Positions 1-9,600 of a stretch of DNA of 29,334 bases are shown here, in pieces. How positions within the stretch are numbered: position 1 is the first letter of the stretch; each line of letters starts with the position of its first letter. Both the position numbers and the translations under genes were made by a program. This DNA comes from a virus. Location of the stretch: the IMG/VR virus record IMGVR_UViG_3300030090_005285, positions 6,523 through 35,856 of that record; one strand, written 5' to 3'. Below the pieces are notes generated by a model that was given only the letters and a program-made list of their open reading frames with translations, did no database searches and was not told the origin of the DNA.

Positions 1-372
1 ATGGCATTAAATTTAGGTTTCTCTGGTTTCAGAAGAGGTTCTTACGACTTCTACAAGTCTGACTTTAGATACTTAAATGATTTAGCTACTAGAGGTGGTA
101 TTAATGCTGCTGCAGGTTCTAATGCTATTAGAGGTGTATTTATTCCTGCTGGTACTTCTTCAGTTTATGATCAAACTGTTGGAGCAAGTATGAAAAGACC
201 TTTCTTACACGTTAGATATAGAGCTTCGCAAACTGATGACCGAAGAATGAAAACTTGGGTTACAGGTTCTGTTGGTGCTGCTACATCTGCTTTAGACGCT
301 ATGCAATTACACTTCTTAACTGAAAGATGTTTAATTACACAAGCTGCTAATAACTTCATGTTGATGAAGTAA
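1..372 (+). CDS. Probable major capsid protein, C-terminal part
   Basis: The 123 codons read as the conserved C-terminal part of a marine-phage major capsid protein. Visible signatures are a KSDFRYLNDLATRGG block near residues 19-33, IPAGTSSVYDQ near 48-58, and MKRPFLHVRYR followed by DDRRMKTWVTGSVGA near 64-93. The recognition rests on remembered family resemblance, not a search. The ATG lies exactly at base 1 and 123 residues is far below the usual 300-450 for a capsid protein. That methionine is therefore probably internal, with the true start outside the window, although a genuine short gene cannot be excluded. A strong hairpin terminator follows ten bases after the stop, as expected for a highly expressed capsid gene. 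Downstream genes are neck and tail proteins, which also fits. A minor or decoration protein is the alternative. Confidence 0.6.
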   Translation: MALNLGFSGFRRGSYDFYKSDFRYLNDLATRGGINAAAGSNAIRGVFIPAGTSSVYDQTVGASMKRPFLHVRYRASQTDDRRMKTWVTGSVGAATSALDAMQLHFLTERCLITQAANNFMLMK

Positions 373-381
373 ATCATTATT

Positions 382-409
382 AAGTCGAGGCTTCGGCCTC
401 GGCTTTTTT
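382..409 (+). terminator. Intrinsic terminator with UUCG tetraloop
   Basis: A ten-pair stem (AAGTCGAGGC with GCCTCGGCTT, including one G-T wobble) closes a TTCG loop and runs into six T residues at 404-409. It is one of the few GC-rich stretches in an AT-rich window and sits directly after the capsid gene stop. It should end or strongly reduce transcripts leaving the capsid gene, setting a lower expression level for the tail genes. Confidence 0.9.
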
Positions 410-433
410 ATTAATTTTATTATATATTATATT

Positions 434-1252
434 ATGGCAAAAAAACAAAAAATAGAAAAGGTAGAGGCGCCTGTTGTTGAAACATCAGTTGTTGAAACAC
501 CAAAGCCTAAAAAAGTTGAACCTAAAAAACCTGAATGGGAAATAAAAGATAGAGTTTATTATTTAACTGGATCTCAAAAACCTTTGTCTAGGATGATAAG
601 ATCTGCTAATATTTATTGGTTTGATAAAGAAAAAGGTTATGAAAGAGAACTTAAATACTGTCAAAATCAAAAAACAGCGTTTGTAGATGAAATGAAAGGT
701 GATCAAAGATTATCACATGTTATTTTTAGAAATGGGGCTTTGTTTGTAGAAAAAGAAAAAACTGTATTACAAAAGTTTTTATCATTATACCATCCTGATA
801 GAGATAAACTATTTTATGAGTTTAAACCTTCTGAAAAAGCTGCTAATGAAATAGAAATTTTAGAACTTGAAGCAGATGCAATAGTTATAGCTAGAGATAT
901 GGATATAGATTTAGCTGAAGCTATTATACGTGTAGAAAAAGGTTCTGAAGTATCTAAGATGAGTTCTAAAGAGCTTAAAAGAGATTTACTAGTATTTGCT
1001 CGTAGTAATCCTGCTTTGTTCTTAGAATTAGCTGCTGATGATAATGTTCAACTTAGAAATTTTGGTATAAAAGCTGTAGAGCTTGGTATTATTAAGTTAT
1101 CTCAAGATCAAAGAAACTTTTTATGGGGATCAAATGATAGAGTTATAATGACTGTACCATTTGATGAGCATCCTTACACTGCTTTAGCTCATTGGTTTAA
1201 AACTGATGAAGGTATGGAAATATATCAAAATATAGAAAAAAGATTAAATTAA
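434..1252 (+). CDS. Conserved phage protein of unknown function
   Basis: This 272-residue protein has a charged, low-complexity N-terminal tail of about 35 residues rich in Lys, Pro, Val and Glu (PKPKKVEPKKPEWE), followed by a globular part opening with VYYLTGSQKPLS. The block YERELKYCQNQKTAFVDEMKGD around residues 70-91 and the phrase LQKFLSLYHP near 113-122 are reminiscent of a protein found beside capsid genes in marine phages. I cannot name a function. The middle (about 135-170) is acidic and helical. No transmembrane segment or catalytic motif is visible. Its place between capsid and neck genes suggests a minor virion or head-completion role, which is an inference from position only. The start at 434 follows an A/T-only leader without a Shine-Dalgarno sequence, like all genes here. 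Confidence 0.8.
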   Translation: MAKKQKIEKVEAPVVETSVVETPKPKKVEPKKPEWEIKDRVYYLTGSQKPLSRMIRSANIYWFDKEKGYERELKYCQNQKTAFVDEMKGDQRLSHVIFRNGALFVEKEKTVLQKFLSLYHPDRDKLFYEFKPSEKAANEIEILELEADAIVIARDMDIDLAEAIIRVEKGSEVSKMSSKELKRDLLVFARSNPALFLELAADDNVQLRNFGIKAVELGIIKLSQDQRNFLWGSNDRVIMTVPFDEHPYTALAHWFKTDEGMEIYQNIEKRLN

Positions 1253-1264
1253 TCAAACTGTAGA

Positions 1265-1288
1265 ACGGTCGCCCTACGGGGCGATCGT
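1265..1288 (+). terminator. UACG-loop hairpin, weak terminator or mRNA-stabilising element
   Basis: ACGGTCGCCC pairs with GGGCGATCGT (ten pairs, one G-T wobble) around a TACG tetraloop, 12 bases after the preceding stop. Unlike the hairpin at 382-409, no T tract follows; the next bases are A-rich. It may therefore be a 3'-end protector, a processing site or a leaky terminator. The stable stem in such AT-rich DNA is very unlikely by chance. Confidence 0.6.
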
Positions 1289-1306
1289 AATACAAAATAA
1301 AATTAT

Positions 1307-1477
1307 ATGGAAAATAAAAAATCAAAAGGTTTAGGCGACACAATAGAAAAAATAACAAAAGCAACAGGGATTAAAAAAGTTGTAGACACGGTTAGTAAAG
1401 CTGTAGGTAAAGATTGTGGCTGCGGTAAAAGAAAAGAAACTTTAAATAGATTATTCCCTTATAATTACGATAAATAA
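1307..1477 (+). CDS. Small conserved phage protein with CGC motif
   Basis: This short gene encodes 56 residues, beginning MENKKSKGLGDTIEKITKAT. The N-terminal half is an amphipathic, Lys-rich helix-forming stretch. The C-terminal half contains KDCGCGKRKETLNRLFPY, a Cys-Gly-Cys followed by basic residues. Small proteins ending in this type of DCGCxxRKxxLNxxFPY motif recur near structural genes of marine phages as far as I remember; no function is known to me. The start fits because it lies 18 bases after the hairpin and the stop is one base before the next gene's ATG, so the gene fills an otherwise empty 225-base interval. Two cysteines alone could bind a metal only in a dimer or with a partner. 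They might also be redox-active. Confidence 0.75.
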   Translation: MENKKSKGLGDTIEKITKATGIKKVVDTVSKAVGKDCGCGKRKETLNRLFPYNYDK

Positions 1478-1478
1478 T

Positions 1479-2219
1479 ATGGCTATAAGTATAAACACAG
1501 TGTATCAAAAAGTTTTAGCACTAGCTAATAAAGAACAAAGAGGTTATATAACGCCTCAAGAATTTAATTTATATGCTAACCAAGCTCAATTAGAAATATT
1601 AAATCAATACTTTTACGATACAAGTCAATTTGGTAGAGTATCTGGTAATGATACTGAGTATGGTGATATGCTAGAGTTTATCCATGAAAAAGTAAACATG
1701 CTTACTACAAATGTTAATCTAGCTCAAGGTAATGGTAATTTTTTTGTAATACCACAAGATGCTTATAAAATAGGTACTATAACGCATTTGTTAAATAACG
1801 TTTCTACAGAAATAGAACCAGTTAATGAAAACGAATACGTTAATATGAGTAGTTCGCCTTTAACTTCTCCAACACTATCTAATCCTGTATACGTAACAGT
1901 TAAAAGAACTATAAGTAACTTGCCTAGAAAAACTATAGATATATATCCTTTTAATGATTTAGTAGCAAATGCTAGTAATATAAGATGTAGCTACGTACAA
2001 AGGCCTCAAACTGTTAATTGGGCTTATGTTGTTGTTAGTGGTAAAGCTCTGTATAATATGAATGCTAGCGTAGACTTTGAACTTCATGATTCAGAGGAGT
2101 CTAATCTTGTATATAGAATATTAACTTTAGCAGGAATAACACTAGGTGACACGGGTGTTAATGTTTACCAAGCTTCTACAACAGAAGAACAAAAGAAAGT
2201 TATACAACAAAAAAAATAA
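1479..2219 (+). CDS. Putative head-tail connector (adaptor) protein
   Basis: The 246-residue product begins MAISINTVYQKVLALANKEQ and continues GYITPQEFNLYANQAQLEI, a mostly helical N-terminal domain of about 60 residues. A predominantly beta-rich part follows. This N-terminal block resembles a conserved structural protein of marine Bacteroidota and related phages that lies between capsid and tail genes. By position it is a candidate adaptor or neck protein, but no experimentally named family can be assigned by eye. Translation is tightly linked to the neighbours: the start lies one base after the preceding stop. The gene ends in two consecutive in-frame TAA codons directly abutting the next ATG. 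Confidence 0.75.
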   Translation: MAISINTVYQKVLALANKEQRGYITPQEFNLYANQAQLEILNQYFYDTSQFGRVSGNDTEYGDMLEFIHEKVNMLTTNVNLAQGNGNFFVIPQDAYKIGTITHLLNNVSTEIEPVNENEYVNMSSSPLTSPTLSNPVYVTVKRTISNLPRKTIDIYPFNDLVANASNIRCSYVQRPQTVNWAYVVVSGKALYNMNASVDFELHDSEESNLVYRILTLAGITLGDTGVNVYQASTTEEQKKVIQQKK

Positions 2220-2222
2220 TAA

Positions 2223-3653
2223 ATGGCATTAATAAATCAAACTCAACAAGAGTATTATGATAATGAAGATTATGGTAATTATCAATTTACTTCATTAAAA
2301 GATATTGTAAATCAATTTATAGTTGCTTATGTTGGTGAAGATAAATTAATATCTAAAGTAAAAAGAATAGACGTAGCTTACCATGCGCAAAGAGCTTTGC
2401 AAGAGTTAAGTTTTGATGTTTTTAAATCTTGTAAATCTCAAGAGTTTGAAGTTCCACCTTTTCTTACTGTTCCATTACCGCAAGATTATATTAATTATAC
2501 TAAAATTAGTTCTGTAGATTCATCAGGTATAAAGCATATTATTTATCCAACTAGTAAAACTTCTTTTTCTCCAAGTTTAGTACAAGATTCTGATGGAGAA
2601 TTTAAATATACTGTTAAAGCTACTGTAGCTACTTCGGAATTAATTATAAAAAACAAAAAGCTTTACGGTTTAGTTGGTACTGATTATCAACCTCAAATAC
2701 TTGGAACAAAAATAAAACATCCAGCTTTTCCTGAAGAAACATACGTTTCTGATTTTAATGTTCAGGGTGAAGATACTCACATAAATATACATAATGGCTC
2801 ACAAAGAATTATAGATATACGACCTTATAGCGATAATTTATCTATCAACGACGAAATAAATATTACTTTTGTAAATCCACAAGGATCATTACATATAGAA
2901 TACACTCCTTCTATTATAGGTAAAATTTCAACTGTTATACCTACCGTTTCAAACAATTATTTAGAACTTACTAGTGCTGATGATGCCGTTGATGTTAAAG
3001 TAGGTATGCTTGTAGAAGCAACAGTTGGTGCTACAAGTCAAATACAAGCACGTGTAACTTCTTCTTTAACAAGAGTAACAGGCATTGTTGGAAACAAGAT
3101 TTATATCGACAAACCAACAATTCCAGGCCCTTTATCTGGTAGTAGTTCATATTTTATTACTTTTACACCTGTATTAAAAAAAGATATAAAATCTGATACT
3201 TGGGAAAACTATAAATCACACAAGCCTTCTGAAAATAATATTAATGATTATCAAGATTATCAAAACGATATATACTGGCCAAACGAAGGTAGAAGATTTG
3301 GTTTAGATCCACAATACGCACAAGTAAATGGATCTTATTATATAGACTGTAATTCAGGAAAAATTTATTTTAGCTCTAACTTATCAGGAAAAACTGTGAT
3401 ATTAGATTATATAAGTGATAGTCTTGGCACAGACGAGGAAATGAAAGTACATAAGTTTGCTGAAGAAGCTATGTACAAGTGTATAGCATATGCAATATTA
3501 TCGGTAAAACCGGGCGTTCCAGAATATGTAATTAGAAGGTATAAAAAAGAAAGATTTGCGGAAACTAGAAAAGCAAAACTTAGACTATCAAATATAAAAT
3601 TAGAAGAAATAACTCAAATATTTAGAGGTAAATCAAAACAAATAAAACATTAA
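2223..3653 (+). CDS. Putative neck / tail-completion structural protein
   Basis: The 476-residue protein starts MALINQTQQEYYDNEDYGNY. Residues about 20-75 contain a conserved block (VAYVGEDKLISKVKRIDVAYHAQRALQELSFDVFK), followed by the phrase LPQDYINYTKIS near 90. A C-terminal block holds YYIDCNSGKIYFSSNL and a helical tail EEMKVHKFAEEAMYKCIAYAILS near 405-430. I recognise this as a recurrent marine-phage structural protein. The LPQDY-type motif and the helical C terminus recall connector proteins related to podovirus tail tubular protein A, which joins portal to nozzle; that link is inference. The start lies directly after a tandem TAA TAA. The next gene begins four bases after this stop, so these genes are very probably cotranslated. 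Confidence 0.75.
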   Translation: MALINQTQQEYYDNEDYGNYQFTSLKDIVNQFIVAYVGEDKLISKVKRIDVAYHAQRALQELSFDVFKSCKSQEFEVPPFLTVPLPQDYINYTKISSVDSSGIKHIIYPTSKTSFSPSLVQDSDGEFKYTVKATVATSELIIKNKKLYGLVGTDYQPQILGTKIKHPAFPEETYVSDFNVQGEDTHINIHNGSQRIIDIRPYSDNLSINDEINITFVNPQGSLHIEYTPSIIGKISTVIPTVSNNYLELTSADDAVDVKVGMLVEATVGATSQIQARVTSSLTRVTGIVGNKIYIDKPTIPGPLSGSSSYFITFTPVLKKDIKSDTWENYKSHKPSENNINDYQDYQNDIYWPNEGRRFGLDPQYAQVNGSYYIDCNSGKIYFSSNLSGKTVILDYISDSLGTDEEMKVHKFAEEAMYKCIAYAILSVKPGVPEYVIRRYKKERFAETRKAKLRLSNIKLEEITQIFRGKSKQIKH

Positions 3654-3657
3654 TTAA

Positions 3658-6600
3658 ATGCCAGAGTTAAAAAATAATTTTACCGGCGGTAAGATGAACA
3701 AAGACCTTGATGAAAGGTTGGTTCCAAACGGTCAATACAGAGATGCTTGGAACGTGCAGGTTTCTACTTCGGACGAATCTGATATAGGTTCTTTACAAAA
3801 TTTATTAGGTAATACTCAAATATTAAGCAACACAATACCTGGTGATGCTGTTTGCGTTGGTAGTATTACAGATGATAAAAATAATACTTTATACTTATTA
3901 TTAGCTTCTGATCAAAAAGATATGATTTTTAGTTACAACAATGTAACTGAAACAGCAACACTTGTTTTTGTTGATATTAATTTAGGTGTTTTACAATATA
4001 ATAAGACAAGATTAATAACTGGTATTAATATTGTAGATGATATGTTGTTTTGGACTGATAATTTTACAGAACCAAAAAGAATAAACATACCAAGATCTAT
4101 AGAAGGAACTGATCAAGGTGGTGTTACAAACACTAGGTTAATAGTTCCAGAAAGAAGTATTGATTTTAACTCTGAGATAAATATTGCAGAAGAAAATATA
4201 ACAGTAATAAAAAAAGGACCTAAAGTACCACCTGTGCTAAGATTAGAAAGTAGTGGTTCTACTTCTATAAAGCTTCACTGTGGACAACCACATCCTTATA
4301 CTTTTCAAGCATTTGGAGCTGGTGATGACGTAACAATAAATGTTAAAAATTTAATAGGTAAATTTTATGGTAACGTACTACATGACTATTATAAGCCAGG
4401 TGATACTTTATATTTAAAAGCTGTAGAAAAAGAACCTTTAGGATCTGATCATGATTTAGAAGATAAGTGGAGCAAAGGTATTAAGTTTGATCATGATATA
4501 GAGCTTCTAATTAAAAAAGATGGCATAGGTGATACTAGTAATACAGATCCTTATAGTACTCCAATTGTTTGTGAAGTAATTGCTAAAAAAGGTAATTTAT
4601 ATAGTGATATATATACTGTTACAAATTTAGCAGATCCAGATTTAATATTTGAAAAAAAGTTTCCACGTTTTGCAACTAGATGGAAATATTCTGACGGTGA
4701 ATACTCACCTTTTTCTCCATTTTCCCAAATAGCTTTCTCGCCAGGTAGTTTTAGTTATCACCCTACAAAAGGTTTTAACTTAGGTATGGTCAATACTTTA
4801 TATGCTGCTCATATAGAACAGTTTATAGTTCAAGATATACCAGACGATGTTGTTTCTGTTGATATATTATATAGAGAAGCAGGTTCGCCTGTTATATATG
4901 TTGTTGATACAATATCAAAAAATGATCCTTTTATACCTGGTCAAGCTTATAATTATTGGAACTCTAGATACGAATACAATACTTTTACTACAACTTCTCA
5001 AGTTCGCGAAGATGGAGGTTTTAAGGGTACATATAAAATAACTAGCGATACTATATCTAAAGCAATACCAGAAAGCCAAACACAAAGACATTGGGATAAC
5101 GTACCAAGAGCAGCGCTTAGTCAAGAAATAGTTGCTAATAGACTAGTGTATGGTAATTATTTGCAAAACTATGATTTGTATTCTGGCTCTGATAGTAGTG
5201 TACCTTATAAAGGTAGCTTTGAAGTAAACATAGAAGATTACGAAAAACAAGACTTTCAATTACCAAGAGGAAATTATTTTGATTCTTTACCTTCAATAAA
5301 ATCTCTTAGAACTTATCAAGTTGGTATTGTATACGAAGATGATTATGGTAGACAAACACCGGTGTTAACAGGTGAAAGCGGTGTAATAAAAACTAGTAAA
5401 GATATTGCTAAAAAACAACATAGATTAACAGTTAGACCTCTTAATGACGCGCCTGATTGGGCTACAAGTTTTAAATACTTTATAAAAGAAACTTCTAGCG
5501 AATATTATAACTTAGCTATGGATAGAGTTTTTGATGGTGAAGATGGTAACGTTTGGCTGTCTTTTCCTTCGTCAGATAGAGCTAAAGTTGATGAAGAAAC
5601 CTATTTAATACTTAAAAAAGATGCTCATGGTGCTTTTGTAAAAGAAAAAGCTAGATACAAAATATTATCTATTAAAAACGAAGCTCCTGATTTTATAAAA
5701 CAACAAGCTTCAGCTCTTGATACAGTAGCTTACGATGATGTATCTGGTAATTTATTTAGTCAAACTGGTTTGTTTAATGTTGGCTCTACTGTTCCTGTAA
5801 AAGATTCTAAAATATTTGAAATAACTGGAGATAGACATAACGAGTTAACAGAATTAATAGCTATATTTAAACAAAAAAGAGCAGAAAAAGATCTTGCTAC
5901 TAGCGATCCTTTAACTATTGGTCAAGAAGAAGTTCAAATTAGTTTAAGAATAATAAATGAAAGTGAAACTCAATATAATGGAAGATCACAGTGGTATAGA
6001 ATAGATAAAATATTTAACAGTAGCGACTCTTTAGGTTTTGAATTTACAATGGAAAAGCCTTTTGAAGAAGATATAGAGTTTTCTTATGTATTAGATGGTG
6101 GTGTTGTTGCTGAAACTTTTGATGAAACAAAAATAGTATTTAGAAAAGAAAAAGAAGAACACAAGTCTTGGTTTGATGGTAGATTTTTTGTTAAAATAGA
6201 AAGAGATGCTATTGTAGATAACAAAGTTATTACTACACCTGAAACTAACTGGATTAAAGTAGCTCAAAACCGTTTGTATTATTTACACTCTGGAGAAGGT
6301 AAGCAGTTAGAAAGAATAAAAACATCTAACTTAGGCATCTCAACTAGATATGCTGGAAAAAATCATAGTGATCCTGAAAATGATTTTAACGGAAATTATG
6401 AGCTTTATGGTAGTGTAGATTCTGTTCCAGGAAGTAGAATAAAAGACTCAAACGGCGACCCTTATGATCCAGTAAACAATGTTGGTAATAAATTAGAAGC
6501 TTTAATACCACAATGTGGTAATGCAGATGCAAAGGTTAGAACAGGTCTTACTGATAGAGAGTTTTATACACCTAGTGATAACGCAAATAGGGTAATGGGT

Positions 6601-9600
6601 ATACTAAAGCATTATATTGGTACTCATGAGTATGATAATGGTAATTACACACCTATATCATCTAATTATCCTGAAGTTCAAGATGGGTTTTGGTATATAG
6701 ATAGAACTTATTATTATTTTAATAATACAACAAGTTCTTTTGCTCCGTTTGGTTTCTACTTCGGTCAGTACGAAGGTCACGTCGGTGGTGGTGTACAAAT
6801 TCCATATAAAGCTGGTAGTAATTACCAGTTTAATAGAAGAAAAGGTATGCGTCTTAATGAAGACCCAACACCAAGAAAAATAAGTATCGCTTTCACGCAA
6901 GTTATAGACGCAGATGGTTATAACGGAGCAATACCTTCGGCAAGTGAATTTAATCTTGATAATTATTCAGAGCAAAAAGATTTTATTGATAGATTAAAAG
7001 TAGGTACTAAAGTTAAATTTTCTGATGATCAAACAGGAGATGACGGTGGTCCTCAAATACGTACTATAACAAAAGTTGAAGGACCGTTTTCTATAGTAGG
7101 TCATGCAAAAGATATAATTGGAAATTCACAAGCTACACCTAATGATCCTTATGCGCTTCGAGTAGGTTGGAATATAACCTTTGATAAGCATTTTGGTAAT
7201 CCAGTTTATAATACTCGTGGTTATAATCCTTTATACACTTTAAAAGATGTTCAAATAGAAAGAGATGATGGTACTGTAGAAACTTGTCCTAGTGAAGAGT
7301 GTACAGGTGGAGCTGCATATCCTTGGGCTACTGAGTCTGATACCGCATCGGCACACTCAACAGAAAAAGATCATGTTTTTGGTCCTGGAGGACCTACTAC
7401 AATGGAAATTTATGAAGATGAATATTCAATAGGTGATAGTGAAAAAATAATAGCTGATAGTCCTGTTATATGGGAAACAGAACCTAAACAAGATACTGAT
7501 ATAGATCTTTATTACGAAGCTAGTGGTTCATATCCCGTAAGTATAATTAACTCAACAGCTCAACCAATAAGAACCGGTGCTATTGTTAGAGTATCAAAAT
7601 CAAATCCTGATTATTATAGCAATGTAGAAGATGCTAGTGGAGATACTTGGCTTGCTAGAAATAACTTAAACACAGAGTTTGAAGAAGACGCTATAGTACA
7701 AAGTATAGATTTTAATTTAGATATTAACCTAGGTAATACTGCTAACGTTGATAACGAAATAAGATTAGAAGAAGGTACTATATTAGACGTAATTTTTAAA
7801 GGCACTAAAATAGAAGTAGTTGTTGTAGAGGATGTAGATGATAACACTTATACTAATACTAATCCTAATTCAATTAGAATAGAAGGCGATTTTCATAGTA
7901 ATTTAGTTTCTTTAAATTGGTTTAACTGCTACGTTTTTGGTGATAATATAGGCGTTGAATCTGACAGAATACGTGATGATTTTAATGCTGTAACAATAGA
8001 TAATGGACCCAAAGTATCTACAACTGTAATTGAAGGTAGATATAAAGAAGAAAGAAGAAAAAATGGTTTAATATTTTCAGGTATATATAACTCAATGTCT
8101 GGTATAAATAACTTAAACCAATTTATATTAGGCGAAGGCAACATTAAAGAATTAAATCCTAGTTATGGTAGTATACAAAAACTACATACTAGAGACACTG
8201 ATTTAATAACTCTTTGTGAAAATAAAGTTTTAAAAGTTTTAGCAAGTAAAGATGCTTTGTTTAATGCTGATGGTAATTTAAATTTAACGTCATCTACAAA
8301 CGTATTAGGACAAGCGATCCCTTTTGTTGGTGAATACGGTATATCTAAAAATCCAGAATCATTTGCTAGTGATTCTTATAGAGCGTATTTTACAGACGCT
8401 AAAAAAGGTGCTGTATTAAGATTATCAAGAGATGGTTTATCTCCAATACACGAGTTTGGTATGCGTAATTGGTTTGCTGATTATTTTATACAAAATGAAA
8501 AAATAATGTTGCAAGAAGGTCTTAGTAAAAATTATGTTATCGGTAGTTATGATACTAAGAAAAAACATTATAATGTTACTTTTTCTGATTTAACAGTTTC
8601 TTTTAGTGAAGACGCTAAAGGTTGGGTAAGTTTTAAATCTATGGCTTCAAGAATTAAACAGTATGATGAATCTATATTACATACTAGCCAAAACTATCCT
8701 ATTGATTTTGCTGGTATTAGTTTAAATAATATGTATTATACTTTTAGAGAAGGTAAATTTTGGTTAAGCCACAATAATCAAACTTATAATAATTTTTATA
8801 ATTATCAACTTGCTTCTTCTGTTAATGTTGTTTTAAACGATACGCCTGAAGTTGTAAAATCTTTTAATACCTTAAATTACGAAGGTAGTAATTCTAGAAT
8901 AGAAGAAATAACAACTGCGGTTGTTAATGGTAATACATATAACGATAATGAATACTATAATCTTGTTGCAAGAGATGGTTGGTTTGTAAATTCCATAGTT
9001 ACCGATAAAGGAAAATCTACAGAACAACACGGTATGGTTAATGAGTTTATAGAAAAAGAAGGTAAATGGTTTAACTATATTAAAGGTGATACAACTAATA
9101 TAAATAATATAGATCCATCAGAAATGAGTTTACAAGGTATTGGTTTGCCAAATGCAATATCAATACCAACTACAGTTTATGGTTGTACAGATCCAAACGC
9201 AATTAACTACAATCAAAACGCTAATGTAGATGATGGTTCGTGTGTTCTTTGTGTTTATGGATGTACTGATCCATCTTCTAATACTTATAGTTTAAACGCT
9301 ACTTGTGACGATGGTTCATGTGAATTTCATGGTTGTACAAACGCAGGTGCTTTTAATTATAATCCAAACGCTACTCATGATCCTAACAACGCGTGTTTAC
9401 CTTATGTTTATGGTTGTCAAGATCCGCTTGCTACAAACCATAATAATAACGCTAATGCTTGGTGTAATAGTAATCCTAATCAATTTAACGCTAGTAACAA
9501 TTGGACCGTAGAAGCTTTTGACGGTGGTACCTTGGCTGGTGATTCTCAGTTTAATTGTTGTCAATATCCTCTACCTGGTTGTGTTGATGAAGCTGCTGGT

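Noticed and set aside
410-433. Promoter between the terminator and the gene at 434
   Set aside because: The 24 bases are pure A/T and contain many -10-like words, but no convincing -35/-33 element or Bacteroidota TTTG pair at the right spacing; not distinguishable from background.
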